Shown here piece by piece: positions 8,833-18,981 of a DNA stretch of 64,000 nt. The notes beneath the pieces are model-generated. The model was not told the DNA's origin. It ran no database searches and saw only the letters and a program-made list of their open reading frames with translations. The DNA comes from CAMCXT01 sp040403315 (lineage in GTDB: Bacteria; Bacteroidota; Bacteroidia; M30B66), in assembly GCA_040403315.1 (NCBI GenBank), contig JBBAKX010000002.1, positions 62,001-126,000 on the forward strand, given 5' to 3'. A program made the translations under genes and the position numbers. How positions within the stretch are numbered: the stretch's first letter is position 1; each line of letters starts with the position of its first letter.

Positions 8833-9320
8833 TGATTTCTCTAATTGTTGCTACTGGATTAAATCGTGGAATCGGTAAAGAAAATAAATTGCTCTGGCAT
8901 CTTCCAGATGATCTGAAGTACTTCAAAAGCAAGACACTAGATAAGCCTATTATTATGGGTCGATCTACTTTTGATTCAGTTGGAAGACCATTACCCAAGC
9001 GTAGAAATATCATCATTACCCGAAATAAATCATTGGAAATCCCTGGTGTGGATATTGTTCACAGCTTAAATGAAGCACTTCAACTGGTTGAAAATGAACC
9101 TGAAATCATGATCGTTGGTGGTGCCGAAATATACAATCTCGCCCTTCCGCTTGCCGATCGAGTGTATCTCACTTTAGTGGATGCTTCTCCTGAGGCAGAT
9201 CGTTTTTTTCCTGCTCTTCCCTCCGGGGAATGGAAGCTTACCGATGAAACCACCCACCCAGCCGACGACAATCATTTTGCCGAAATGAAGTTCCAAGTTT
9301 GGGACAGAATTACAATCTGA
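8832..9320 (+). CDS. folA: dihydrofolate reductase
   Basis: FolA reduces dihydrofolate to tetrahydrofolate with NADPH. The protein is 162 residues, normal for a bacterial chromosomal DHFR. The active-site aspartate is Asp27 in WHLPDDLKYF. NADPH-binding segments are PIIMGRSTFDSVGRPLPKR and IMIVGGAEIYNLALP. The ATG at 8832 shares its A with the thyA TGA, so it is coupled to thyA in a two-gene operon. The following 263 bp to the next gene contain no gene that I can see. Confidence 0.97.
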   Translation: MISLIVATGLNRGIGKENKLLWHLPDDLKYFKSKTLDKPIIMGRSTFDSVGRPLPKRRNIIITRNKSLEIPGVDIVHSLNEALQLVENEPEIMIVGGAEIYNLALPLADRVYLTLVDASPEADRFFPALPSGEWKLTDETTHPADDNHFAEMKFQVWDRITI

Positions 9321-9583
9321 AAGATTTAGGACATCAACAATAGCATCGAATTTTAGTGGAAATCCACCACTCAGATTCCACGAACTGCTTGGAAATATTT
9401 ATCATCATTTTTTCCATTTTCCAATTATCTAACTATATAAACGCTTAGTCAATCCTTTTACCCTTCTGAAAATTTCTCAAATCCCGGAAGTTCAAAATTT
9501 GCTTTTAAACAAGTATTTTACATTGATTTTTCTTAGAAATAAATATTCATTTAGCTGTCATAAAATTTGAGCATTTTTGCCAA

Positions 9584-11434
9584 ATGGATGCAATGAAAAC
9601 CTCCCGACTTTCTGCCTACGCAGCATTAATTGTGGCATTGCTTCTATGTGTTTTCAGGTTAAGTCACGTGGATGAAAGAGAGTTATCTTGGGACGTTCTA
9701 GGTTATTACCTTCCACTTCCCGCTACAATAATTCACAATGACCCATTGCTGAAGGATATTTCTTGGTTGAAGGAAACCAATGAACGATACCAACTTTCAG
9801 GTACGCTATACCAAGTTTCGCAAAATGAAAAAGGCGAAACAATGTATTTTTTCCTGTTTGGTATGTCGTATGTCAACCTTCCTTCTTTCCTAGTTGGACA
9901 TGCTGTTGCTCACACTTTTGGTTATGAAGCCAATGGCTTTTCTGAACCCTACATATGGAGTTTAGTGATTGGCGGATTGATATTCACCTTGATCGGATTG
10001 TATTATTTAAGAAAGTTTCTTCTCGTTTATCTCTCTGATAGAGCCACTGCACTAGCAATTTTGATCTTGTTTTTAGCTACAAATGCTTCTCATCATCTCA
10101 GTATAAAAAACCTAGAAACAGTTAATTATCTCTTCACTTTAACTGCGTTCATGCTTTATAAAACTACCATTTGGCTAAAAAATCCCTCATTCAAAACACT
10201 CTTGCCCATTGGCTTGGCTATTACATTGATTACAATGATAAAACCAAGCGAAATCATCATCGCATTAATTCCATTGTTTTGGTTAGTAGGTAGTTGGTCA
10301 GCATTTAAAAACCGAATTCAATTCCTTTGGAACCAGAAAATTGCCTTACTTCTAACGCTAAGTATCTGCTTATTAATTTTAATTCCTCAGTTGATTTATT
10401 GGTTCCATATGACCGGTAAGATTATATATGATAGTTATAAAAACCCTGGAATCGGGCTCGATTTAACATCTCCTCATATTTTACCAATGCTGCTGAGTTA
10501 CCGAAAAGGATGGCTGGTATATACTCCAATAATGATCATGGCAATTGGTGGAATGTACTTTCTATGGAAACGCAATAGAGAACTATTCTTTCCAATCGCA
10601 GTTTATGGAGGTTTATCGTTTTATATAGTTTCAAGTTGGACTGAATGGTGGTATGGCGCGTCTTTCTCCATCCGACCACTAATCATCCTCTACCCGCTCC
10701 TAGCGATTCCTTTGATCTATTTTATCAAGGATTTTGGTAACCAAAGAAAATGGATCACTTCATCTTTGTTTATTGTGATCATCGCTTTTGCTGCCTTGAA
10801 TCAATTTCAATGGTGGCAATTAAGAAATTGGATTATTGATCCTTATCGAACCACTGGAGATTATTATCAGGCTACCTTTCTGTCAACTTCGGTCCCTGAA
10901 AATGCAGATAAAATAAAACTCATCAACAGAGATTTCTCTGGAATAAACATCCTCGAAGACAGAAGCAATTACTCCGAAAAAATTCTTGTGAATAGGCCGT
11001 TTGATGCTGAGTCTGAATTCATCGTAGCCGAAGGTGAAACAAAATTCTACAGAATAAATTCAGAATGTGAATACGCTTTAGGACAAAAAATTCCGATTTA
11101 TAATTTCCTAACACGAGATCATGCTTGGATTGAATTCAGCTTCAATTATAAAATTTCTGAAGGGAATTGCGAACAACAACCAGCTTTAGCAATGGCCCTA
11201 GAAAGAAAGGAAGGATCTTACGGTTACATGAATTATTCTCTTCCAAAAGACTCCACTAAAACTTGGCAGAAATTCAAAGCTGCATATTTAACGCCCAGCA
11301 TTCGAAACTCAAATGATGTGTTTAATTATTACATCTGGAATCCAGGCAAATGCTTTATAGACATCGACAACCTAAAGATCAGCGTAATGGAACCAATCAA
11401 ATACTACGATCCTGAAGAACTAATTATCTTCTAA
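9584..11434 (+). CDS. multi-spanning membrane protein, GT-C glycosyltransferase-like, with C-terminal beta-rich domain
   Basis: The 616-residue protein has an N-terminal membrane helix, then an acidic loop (DERELSWDVLGYYLP) typical of the first luminal or periplasmic loop of GT-C enzymes. About ten further helices run to about residue 415. This layout suggests a lipid-linked-sugar glycosyltransferase (GT39/GT83-like), but I cannot identify a specific family. Residues about 430-616 are soluble. They end in a jelly-roll-like pattern (KTWQKFKAAYLTP, then YYIWNPGKCFIDIDNLKI), so the protein may carry a fused carbohydrate-binding module. A CATTTTTG box four bases before the ATG resembles a -7 element. 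The last 11 bases overlap the convergent gene that follows. Confidence 0.6.
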   Translation: MDAMKTSRLSAYAALIVALLLCVFRLSHVDERELSWDVLGYYLPLPATIIHNDPLLKDISWLKETNERYQLSGTLYQVSQNEKGETMYFFLFGMSYVNLPSFLVGHAVAHTFGYEANGFSEPYIWSLVIGGLIFTLIGLYYLRKFLLVYLSDRATALAILILFLATNASHHLSIKNLETVNYLFTLTAFMLYKTTIWLKNPSFKTLLPIGLAITLITMIKPSEIIIALIPLFWLVGSWSAFKNRIQFLWNQKIALLLTLSICLLILIPQLIYWFHMTGKIIYDSYKNPGIGLDLTSPHILPMLLSYRKGWLVYTPIMIMAIGGMYFLWKRNRELFFPIAVYGGLSFYIVSSWTEWWYGASFSIRPLIILYPLLAIPLIYFIKDFGNQRKWITSSLFIVIIAFAALNQFQWWQLRNWIIDPYRTTGDYYQATFLSTSVPENADKIKLINRDFSGINILEDRSNYSEKILVNRPFDAESEFIVAEGETKFYRINSECEYALGQKIPIYNFLTRDHAWIEFSFNYKISEGNCEQQPALAMALERKEGSYGYMNYSLPKDSTKTWQKFKAAYLTPSIRNSNDVFNYYIWNPGKCFIDIDNLKISVMEPIKYYDPEELIIF

Positions 11435-12329
11435 TCATTTTTGTGGATGCCATTTTCCCATTTTGGGTCGTGAGGATAATAATGTAAAGTCCCGAATGGA
11501 GAGCAGTTGCATCCAAAATCAAAGTTCCATCAGAAGAGTTTACTGTTGATAATACATCCACTTTTCTTCCACTCATATCGTAAACTGCTAGAACATTTTC
11601 CGCTCCTTTTATCGTTACAATTTGATCTGTCGGATTTGGAAAAAGCTCAATTTTAGAAGACCGTAAATCCTGAATATTCAGCACTTGGTCACATACTTGA
11701 AAATCGTTGTTTACATAAACAGGAATTCCGTTTTCCCAATAACATAGAAAACTGTAACTGCACTCCAACATCGGAAAAACAGATTCCAATAAACCAAAAT
11801 TGGTTCCGATGCCTTCAATCAAAGTAAAAACTGCCGATCCTTCAATGGTAAATGTTTTTCGAAACTCTCCATTCACTTGCACGGAGTCGATCCCAGTAAC
11901 TATCAAATCTGTTTGTGGATGTATTGCTGTAGATGGTAAAGTATCGTTCAGAACAAGATCAAAGTCATACATCAAAGCTTCATCGCTTGAAGGATATTTC
12001 ACATAAACCTTTTTACCTTCTTGTCTAATTAAACAATTAAAATTCAAACTCGTATCTGCTCCAAAACAAGATGGATTTTCAGGTTCTGAGCTTTGCCACT
12101 GAAATGTAGTTTGAGAATATGTAAATACTTTTTTATAAGTCATATCTCCAACTAGCGTATCGCCGCTAATGTAATTTCCATATGAATTAATCAGTACACA
12201 AGGAAAACCATATGGGCATGTTGCCTGCATTCTCCAATATGAACTATTTTCAAAATAATTTACTTGCTGAGCCTTCGTTTGAAACACAAAGCAAAGAAGT
12301 AAGCCCGAGAGTAAAGCTATCCTTTTCAT
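11424..12329 (-). CDS. secreted protein of unknown function with T9SS type A sorting domain
   Basis: This 301-residue protein starts with a signal peptide (MKRIALLSGLL to QTKAQ, about 20 residues). The body (about 22-215) is beta-rich with several cysteines, and I do not recognise a family. The last 75 residues are a T9SS type A domain: KIELFPNPTDQIVTIKG, then DMSGRKVDV, then GLYIIILTTQNGK, ending MASTKMIRR. The protein is therefore expected on the cell surface or in the medium. It is convergent with the membrane protein upstream on the plus strand and overlaps its stop by 11 bases, with no separate terminator visible. Confidence 0.8.
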   Translation of the reverse strand: MKRIALLSGLLLCFVFQTKAQQVNYFENSSYWRMQATCPYGFPCVLINSYGNYISGDTLVGDMTYKKVFTYSQTTFQWQSSEPENPSCFGADTSLNFNCLIRQEGKKVYVKYPSSDEALMYDFDLVLNDTLPSTAIHPQTDLIVTGIDSVQVNGEFRKTFTIEGSAVFTLIEGIGTNFGLLESVFPMLECSYSFLCYWENGIPVYVNNDFQVCDQVLNIQDLRSSKIELFPNPTDQIVTIKGAENVLAVYDMSGRKVDVLSTVNSSDGTLILDATALHSGLYIIILTTQNGKMASTKMIRR

Positions 12330-12380
12330 TTGTTTAGTTTATTGCAAGATGTTAAGTGCATTATCAATGTTGCACTACCA

Positions 12381-12842
12381 TCAATTTAACTTCTTGAATT
12401 CGAATTCTTCTATTTTTACAATTCCTCCTTTTCTGCCTTCAATCCAAGCGTCCAATCGACTTTCGCCCATCTTTCGATAAACAATTACATTTGGAAAATC
12501 ATGGTTCATATTTTCGAAAACGAACGTATTTAATCCTTGATTCATTAATTTAAATAACACAAACTCATTGTTGTTTTGCCCATGGGCTTTTACAATATAG
12601 AAAATGCCATTTTCACGAAACGACAACTGCATCTCCTCTTGGAATACAGTATCCTTTCCTGCCAATCCAATACCTTTCCCAATAAACAAGGAATCACAGG
12701 TTTTGGTCCAAGTCTCCGTTAACTCAAAGCCTTCACTTTTCATTACCCAACTGCCCAAAATCCAATTTAAATCATTCACCGTTTGAGATTGCAGTTCTCC
12801 AATTAAACCAACAAAAACGATCAAAATATAAAGTCGTTTCAT
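12381..12842 (-). CDS. DUF6265-like exported protein
   Basis: With the start at 12842 (MKRLYILIVF) the protein has 153 residues and a clear signal peptide ending near ELQSQ. A start 30 bases upstream would bury the signal sequence and overlap the previous gene. The mature part resembles the DUF6265 family, a small lipocalin-like barrel: LNWILGSWVMKSEG, ETWTK, then FENMNHDFPNVIVYRK and LDAWIEG. Its function is not known. It starts 10 bp after the upstream gene ends, so the two genes probably form one transcript. Confidence 0.65.
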   Translation of the reverse strand: MKRLYILIVFVGLIGELQSQTVNDLNWILGSWVMKSEGFELTETWTKTCDSLFIGKGIGLAGKDTVFQEEMQLSFRENGIFYIVKAHGQNNNEFVLFKLMNQGLNTFVFENMNHDFPNVIVYRKMGESRLDAWIEGRKGGIVKIEEFEFKKLN

Positions 12843-12852
12843 CCGTATAGAT

Positions 12853-14145
12853 TTAATCCTCATCACTTCCAACTAACTTTAAATCTGGCAGTTCATCTTC
12901 TTGCTTCTCCTTACCTTTTTCAACGATTGCTTTAAAAGTACTTCTTCTTTCTACTTTCAGAAAATGAGCTATAGTTAAAGCAAACGGATGACTCGATTTG
13001 CTAACCATTATTTTCTTGATATAAGCATCTTTATCAAACCACTTTTTTAGGAAATTCCTGTACAGCATCAATCCATCATAATGATAAAAAACGGCATCTT
13101 GAAGAATCTTCCCTGCTTCATCATCTTTCTTGTTCTCAATAGCTGCAATTGATTGTTGAGCCAAAATATTGTCAGGTGTTTTCATTCCTGGAAAAGATGC
13201 GGCCTTCTTTAAATCAGTCAAACAGGATTTCTTTTTTCCACATGCCAACTTAATATAAGCTGATGCAAGAAATAACTCTTTCGATTGACAATTCCCTTCA
13301 GAGGCAAATTTCAGCGCAAGATTGATATCCGCCAAAGCAGGCTTCCTCAACTCTTGTAGATTGGTATAAAATCGACTTAATGCCCGAGAGTAATAAACCG
13401 TTGCAGAAAATTGGCACTTCAAATCCTCGTTTTCGTGCTCCGCAGCCTTTAATGACGGGCCAATTGGAGGTTTTTCAATTGTTTCAATTAGGGAGGAAAA
13501 TTTTTCATTTGCCAATGCGAACCATTTGCGCTTCGCGATGAATTGAGCCTGCAACAATTGAGCATATTGCTTCATCAAAGAGTTTGGAAACTTTTTGAAA
13601 TTAATTGCAGAAAGCTCATAATGAACAATTTCCTCAGGAACAATCGACATAGAAAGCGCACAAATGGCTAGATAAAAATGCTCCGAATTATCATCATACT
13701 TTAAACCGTAACGCTTAAAAATAGAAACCAAACTATCGAATCGTTCTTTGTCTAAAATTTTTAACAATAGCGTCGGATAAGTATCTTCATCCGATTTCAA
13801 AATCGACTTCCTAAGTTTCCAAATTTGCGTTAAAACAGGATTTTGTTGCCAATAAACTTGTTGACCAGTTGTGCTGTCGGGATCGATCTGCTGAACAAGT
13901 GCATTGGTAAAATTCGAAATCTGCCCTGCACTTCCTGCTGAATCCTTTGAATACCGAAATATGGTTCCAAGTTGAATCGAATCTCCTGCAAATCCACTAC
14001 TAATTGAAACCTTCAATGTCTTCCAAACCAGAACAGGCATGCTTTGCAAATACTTCGAATATTCACGACGTTCAGTTTCAATATCGCCAGCCGAAAGATT
14101 CAAGCTCGACAAAATTAAAAGCAATAACACAATTCGTTTGATCAT
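12853..14145 (-). CDS. exported helical-repeat protein of unknown function
   Basis: This 430-residue protein has a signal peptide (MIKRIVLLLLILSSLNLSAG). The rest is largely alpha-helical. The spacing in residues about 240-340 (YYSRALSRFY, ADINLALKFASEGN, ELFLASAYIKLACG, CLTDLKKAASFPG) suggests TPR-like repeats. The C-terminus is charged and acidic, ending LKLVGSDED. No enzyme motif is visible. It leads a likely two-gene transcript with the DUF6265-like gene. Being exported and TPR-like, it may work in the periplasm or on the surface, but this is a guess. Confidence 0.65.
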   Translation of the reverse strand: MIKRIVLLLLILSSLNLSAGDIETERREYSKYLQSMPVLVWKTLKVSISSGFAGDSIQLGTIFRYSKDSAGSAGQISNFTNALVQQIDPDSTTGQQVYWQQNPVLTQIWKLRKSILKSDEDTYPTLLLKILDKERFDSLVSIFKRYGLKYDDNSEHFYLAICALSMSIVPEEIVHYELSAINFKKFPNSLMKQYAQLLQAQFIAKRKWFALANEKFSSLIETIEKPPIGPSLKAAEHENEDLKCQFSATVYYSRALSRFYTNLQELRKPALADINLALKFASEGNCQSKELFLASAYIKLACGKKKSCLTDLKKAASFPGMKTPDNILAQQSIAAIENKKDDEAGKILQDAVFYHYDGLMLYRNFLKKWFDKDAYIKKIMVSKSSHPFALTIAHFLKVERRSTFKAIVEKGKEKQEDELPDLKLVGSDED

Positions 14146-14263
14146 ACTGTCAATTTTTACGAAACTAGAGAAAAAGCAAGGTTGATTTTAATCACATCCC
14201 ACGAAAACATCCAAGGGATATAAACAGCCCAAATCAAATAGTATCTCAAGCTATATAAATCAA

Positions 14264-14297
14264 AAACCCCCGATAATCTTTCGAAAATCGGGGGTTT
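14264..14297 (-). terminator. intrinsic terminator of the rpoC/DUF3467 transcript
   Basis: A perfect 11-bp stem (14264-14274 with 14287-14297, core CCCCCGAT/ATCGGGGG) with a 12-base loop precedes a T-run on the minus strand. It lies 20 bp after the DUF3467 stop codon and closes the large ribosomal-protein/RNA-polymerase operon. Confidence 0.88.
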
Positions 14298-14316
14298 GAA
14301 TTATTCAGTAATTGAA

Positions 14317-14640
14317 TTAGGCTTGCGCTGTCGGCCCACCAAAATTCATAGGAAAAGGAGCTGTTGCGCCGCCTTCCACCTTGATCGTTCCGTTGATTGA
14401 TTCAAATTTTGCTACATTTTCCTTCAAGGCAGCAAGCAAACGCTTAGCATGCTGAGGTGTAAGCAAAATTCTAGATTTCACTTTTGCCTTAGGTACGCCA
14501 GGCATCATTTTAATGAAATCCAAAACGAACTCAGAATTCGAGTGGGTAATAATTGCAAGATTTGAATAAATTCCTTCTGCAATTTCTTCAGTCAATTCAA
14601 TATTTAATTGACCTTCTTGTGGGTTTTGTTCCTCGCTCAT
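14317..14640 (-). CDS. DUF3467 domain protein
   Basis: This 107-residue soluble protein matches DUF3467. The core runs from about residue 12 to 90 and includes EGIYSNLAIITHSNSEFVLDF and RILLTPQHAKRLLAALKENV. It lies 12 bp downstream of rpoC, before a terminator, a position I associate with this family in other Bacteroidota. Co-transcription with RNA polymerase genes hints at a role linked to transcription or translation, but none is known. The end is rich in Gly, Pro and Ala. Confidence 0.85.
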   Translation of the reverse strand: MSEEQNPQEGQLNIELTEEIAEGIYSNLAIITHSNSEFVLDFIKMMPGVPKAKVKSRILLTPQHAKRLLAALKENVAKFESINGTIKVEGGATAPFPMNFGGPTAQA

Positions 14641-14652
14641 GGTTCTTTAAAA

Positions 14653-17600
14653 TTAAGAAAGAGATTCTTCTTTCATTTTCTTTTTCGAAGCCATCAACGC
14701 AGCAAACTCGTCTTGCGATCCTACGACAATATTTTCGTATTCTCTCAAACCTGTTCCTGCAGGAATCAAGTGTCCAACAATTACGTTTTCTTTCAGACCC
14801 AACAATTCGTCGGCTTTTGCAGAAATCGCAGCTTCGTTCAATACTTTAGTAGTTTCCTGGAAGGATGCTGCTGAGATAAACGACTTGGTCTGCAATGAAG
14901 CACGGGTAATACCCTGAAGAACCTGAGTACCAGTTGCTGGAACTGCATCACGAGATTCTACAAGTTTCATATCCTTGCGCTTCAACATAGAATTCTCATC
15001 GCGCAATTTTCTCGCAGTGATAATCTGTCCAGCCTTCAAAGTTGTTGAATCACCCGGTTCTACAACTACTTTTTTATCGAAAATGTAGTCATTCTCTTCC
15101 TTGAACTCCAACTTGTTAGTTGTTTGTCCCTCGAGGAATTTAGTATCACCTGGATCTTCGATTTCAATCTTACGCATCATTTGACGTACGATAACTTCGA
15201 AGTGCTTATCGTTGATCTTCACACCTTGTAAACGGTAAACTTCTTGAATTTCATTTACCAAGTATTCCTGAACCTTAGTTGGACCTTTGATAGCAAGAAT
15301 ATCACCCGGTGTAGTAGCTCCATCGGACAATGGCTGACCTGCTTTCACGTAGTCATTCTCTTGTACAAGGATGTGCTTACTTAATGAAACAAGATATTTC
15401 TTCTGTTCACCAGTTTTAGATTCGATGATAATTTCTCGATTACCGCGTTTCACTTTACCAAAGCTCACGATACCGTCGATTTCAGATACTACAGCTGGAT
15501 TCGATGGGTTACGCGCTTCAAACAATTCGGTTACACGTGGAAGACCACCAGTGATATCTCCAAGTTTACCTGTTTGACGAGGAATCTTTACGAGGATTTC
15601 ACCTTGATTCACTTTTTGTCCGTCGTTCACAATAATGTGAGCGCCAACTGGAAGTGAGTAAGCACGAATCACTTCTTTGGTTGAACTCATGATTTTAATC
15701 ACTGGATTCTTCGTTTTATCACGACGCTCAATGATTACTTTTTCACGGAAACCTGTTTGTTCATCACTTTCTTCACGGAAAGTATTACCATCTTCGAGAT
15801 CCTCGAATGAGATTTTACCACCTGTTTCAGCGATGATTACTGCGTTGTATGGATCCCAGTCGCAAATCAGGTCGCCCTTTTTAACGTCTACACCATTTTC
15901 AACATAAATTGTTGCTCCATATGGAATATTAGCTGTTGCAAGAATCATCATCGTATTTCTATCGATAATTCTCATCTCCGCTGAACGGCCAATTACAATT
16001 TCAGTTTTATTTCCGCTATCATCTGTTTTAGCAACAGTACGTAATTCGTCGATCTCTAAGAGACCATCAAATTTCGCTTCAACCTTAGAAGATGCAGCTG
16101 TATTAGAAGCTGTACCACCTACGTGGAATGTACGAAGTGTAAGCTGAGTTCCTGGTTCACCGATTGACTGTGCTGCAATTACACCAACAGCCTCACCTTT
16201 TTGAACCATTCGGCCTGTAGCCAAGTTTCTTCCGTAACACTTAGCACACACACCTTGCTCAGATTCGCATGTTAAAACCGAACGAATTTCTACGGCTTCA
16301 ATTCCAGATGCTTCGATTTTCTTCGCAACATCTTCATTGATAGCACTTCCGTTTTCAACAAGCAATTCGCCAGTGATTGGGCTGTAAACATCGTGCAATG
16401 AAGTACGTCCTAAAACTCTATCGTACAAACTTTCAACAATTTCTTCATTGTTTTTCAAAGGAATTGCAGTCAATCCACGGAGTGTACCGCAATCTTCTTC
16501 ACCAATGATAACATCTTGAGAAACGTCCACAAGACGACGAGTTAGGTAACCAGCATCAGCCGTTTTCAAAGCCGTATCCGCTAGACCCTTACGTGCACCG
16601 TGGGTTGAAATGAAGTACTCAAGAATCGACAGACCTTCCTTAAAGTTAGAAAGAATAGGGTTTTCGATAATCTCACCACCTGAAGCGCCTGATTTTTGTG
16701 GCTTAGCCATCAATCCACGCATTCCAGAAAGCTGACGAATCTGTTCCTTAGATCCACGAGCTCCTGAATCGAGCATCATGTAAATAGGATTGAAACCTTG
16801 ATTGTCGTTTACCAATTGATTCATCAAACGCTGAGTCAAACGTGAGTTTGTATGCGTCCAGATATCGATAATCTGATTGTAACGTTCGTTGTTGGTGATG
16901 AAACCCATGTTGTAGTTAGACATCACTTCTTCAACTTCAGTATTTGCATCTTCGATCATCTTTTCTTTGTCCTCAGGAACGATTACGTCGCCCAAGTTGA
17001 AGGAAAGACCACCACGGAATGCCATGATAAATCCGAGTTCTTTGATATCATCTAAGAACTTGGCAGTAGTTGCCATACCGGTTTCTTTCACAATATTTCC
17101 AATGATATCGCGAAGAGACTTCTTGGTTAGGAGTTCGTTGATGTAACCAACTTTGTGAGGAACCACCTGATTGAAAATCACGCGACCTACAGTTGTTTCG
17201 ATCAATTTATTCACCAACAAATCTCCTTCTTTTGCATTGGATTTTACTTTAATCCAAGCGTGAAGATCAATTCGTTTTTCGTTATAAGCAATGATCACTT
17301 CTTCTGGAGAGTAGAAAACCATTCCTTCACCTTTCACCACACGAGTTGAATCAGTTTTACGGCCTTTGGTCATATAATATAGACCAAGAACCATGTCCTG
17401 AGATGGTACCGTAATCGGAGCACCATTCGCTGGATTCAAGATGTTGTGAGAAGCTAGCATTAATAGCTGAGCTTCAAGGATAGCGGCATTTCCAAGTGGA
17501 ACGTGAACCGCCATCTGGTCACCGTCGAAATCGGCGTTGAATGCTGTACACACCAATGGGTGAAGCTGAATCGCTTTCCCTTCGATTAGTTTTGGCTGGA

Positions 17601-18954
17601 ACGACTGAATACCTAAACGGTGAAGCGTTGGAGCACGGTTAAGAAGAACTGGGTGACCTTTTAGGATGTTCTCAAGAATATCCCAAACGATTGGTTCTTT
17701 TTTATCAACGATTTTCTTCGCTGATTTAACCGTCTTCACAACACCACGCTCAATCATCTTACGAATGATAAATGGCTTGAAAAGCTCAGCTGCCATGTCT
17801 TTTGGAAGACCGCACTCGTGGAGTTTCAATTCAGGTCCAACGACGATTACAGAACGTGCAGAATAATCGACACGTTTACCTAGTAGGTTTTGACGGAAAC
17901 GACCTTGTTTACCTTTCAATGAGTCAGAAAGAGACTTCAATGCACGGTTTGACTCCGTCTTCACAGCGTTGGATTTTCTCGAATTATCGAGCAATGAATC
18001 CACAGCTTCTTGAAGCATACGCTTTTCGTTACGCAAGATAACTTCAGGTGCCTTGATTTCGATAAGACGCTTCAAACGGTTATTTCTGATAATCACACGA
18101 CGATAAAGGTCGTTCAAATCGGAAGTAGCAAAACGACCACCATCCAAAGGAACGAGTGGACGAAGTTCTGGTGGAATAACCGGAATCACCTTCAAAATCA
18201 TCCATTCAGGACGGTTAATGAAGTTGTTGTCATTTGCATTTCTGAAAGCTTCTACAACCTGAAGACGCTTCAAAGCTTCGTTTTTACGTTGCTGTGAAGT
18301 TTCATTGTTCGCTTTGTGGCGAAGGTCATAAGAAAGCTCCTCAAGATTCAAACGGGAAAGAAGCATATACAATGCATCTGCACCCATCTTGGCAATAAAT
18401 TTTGATGGATCTGAATCGTCAAGGTATTGGTTTTCCTTTGGAAGATTCTCCAATGTTTGGAGGTATTCTTCTTCAGTAAGGAAATCCATGTCGCTCAAAC
18501 CACTTTCCCCAGCAAGACCAGATTGAATAACTACATAGCGCTCATAATAGATGATTGCATCGAGTTTTTTCGTTGGTAAACCGAGGAGATATCCAATTTT
18601 GTTTGGAAGTGAACGGAAAAACCAGATATGCGCTACAGGAACCACCAACTGAATGTGTCCCATTCGCTCACGTCTAACCTTTTTCTCAGTTACTTCAACA
18701 CCGCAGCGATCACAGATAATTCCTTTGTATCGGATTCTCTTGTACTTGCCACAGTGGCATTCGTAATCTTTCACAGGACCGAATATCCGCTCGCAAAACA
18801 AACCGCCCATTTCAGGCTTGTAAGTTCTGTAGTTGATCGTTTCGGGTTTAAGTACTTCACCATGACTCTGATCGAGGATATCCTCGGGAGAGGCAAGAGA
18901 TACAATGATTCTCTTGAAGTTACTTTTGAGTTTTACGTCTTTGCGCAAAGCCAT
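14653..18954 (-). CDS. rpoC: DNA-directed RNA polymerase subunit beta'
   Basis: RpoC forms half of the RNA polymerase active-site cleft. The protein is 1433 residues, normal for Bacteroidota. The N-terminal zinc ribbon is CHCGKYKRIRYKG followed by CDRCG. The catalytic magnesium loop NADFDGDQMAVH is near residue 475, the trigger-loop region includes TLRTFHVGGTAS near 945, and the second zinc site has CESEQGVCAKCYG. It lies 66 bp downstream of rpoB, and that interval contains a stable hairpin. It is 12 bp upstream of the DUF3467 gene. Confidence 0.99.
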   Translation of the reverse strand: MALRKDVKLKSNFKRIIVSLASPEDILDQSHGEVLKPETINYRTYKPEMGGLFCERIFGPVKDYECHCGKYKRIRYKGIICDRCGVEVTEKKVRRERMGHIQLVVPVAHIWFFRSLPNKIGYLLGLPTKKLDAIIYYERYVVIQSGLAGESGLSDMDFLTEEEYLQTLENLPKENQYLDDSDPSKFIAKMGADALYMLLSRLNLEELSYDLRHKANNETSQQRKNEALKRLQVVEAFRNANDNNFINRPEWMILKVIPVIPPELRPLVPLDGGRFATSDLNDLYRRVIIRNNRLKRLIEIKAPEVILRNEKRMLQEAVDSLLDNSRKSNAVKTESNRALKSLSDSLKGKQGRFRQNLLGKRVDYSARSVIVVGPELKLHECGLPKDMAAELFKPFIIRKMIERGVVKTVKSAKKIVDKKEPIVWDILENILKGHPVLLNRAPTLHRLGIQSFQPKLIEGKAIQLHPLVCTAFNADFDGDQMAVHVPLGNAAILEAQLLMLASHNILNPANGAPITVPSQDMVLGLYYMTKGRKTDSTRVVKGEGMVFYSPEEVIIAYNEKRIDLHAWIKVKSNAKEGDLLVNKLIETTVGRVIFNQVVPHKVGYINELLTKKSLRDIIGNIVKETGMATTAKFLDDIKELGFIMAFRGGLSFNLGDVIVPEDKEKMIEDANTEVEEVMSNYNMGFITNNERYNQIIDIWTHTNSRLTQRLMNQLVNDNQGFNPIYMMLDSGARGSKEQIRQLSGMRGLMAKPQKSGASGGEIIENPILSNFKEGLSILEYFISTHGARKGLADTALKTADAGYLTRRLVDVSQDVIIGEEDCGTLRGLTAIPLKNNEEIVESLYDRVLGRTSLHDVYSPITGELLVENGSAINEDVAKKIEASGIEAVEIRSVLTCESEQGVCAKCYGRNLATGRMVQKGEAVGVIAAQSIGEPGTQLTLRTFHVGGTASNTAASSKVEAKFDGLLEIDELRTVAKTDDSGNKTEIVIGRSAEMRIIDRNTMMILATANIPYGATIYVENGVDVKKGDLICDWDPYNAVIIAETGGKISFEDLEDGNTFREESDEQTGFREKVIIERRDKTKNPVIKIMSSTKEVIRAYSLPVGAHIIVNDGQKVNQGEILVKIPRQTGKLGDITGGLPRVTELFEARNPSNPAVVSEIDGIVSFGKVKRGNREIIIESKTGEQKKYLVSLSKHILVQENDYVKAGQPLSDGATTPGDILAIKGPTKVQEYLVNEIQEVYRLQGVKINDKHFEVIVRQMMRKIEIEDPGDTKFLEGQTTNKLEFKEENDYIFDKKVVVEPGDSTTLKAGQIITARKLRDENSMLKRKDMKLVESRDAVPATGTQVLQGITRASLQTKSFISAASFQETTKVLNEAAISAKADELLGLKENVIVGHLIPAGTGLREYENIVVGSQDEFAALMASKKKMKEESLS

Positions 18955-18981
18955 ATGTTATCGAAATCGTTAAGTGAAAGA

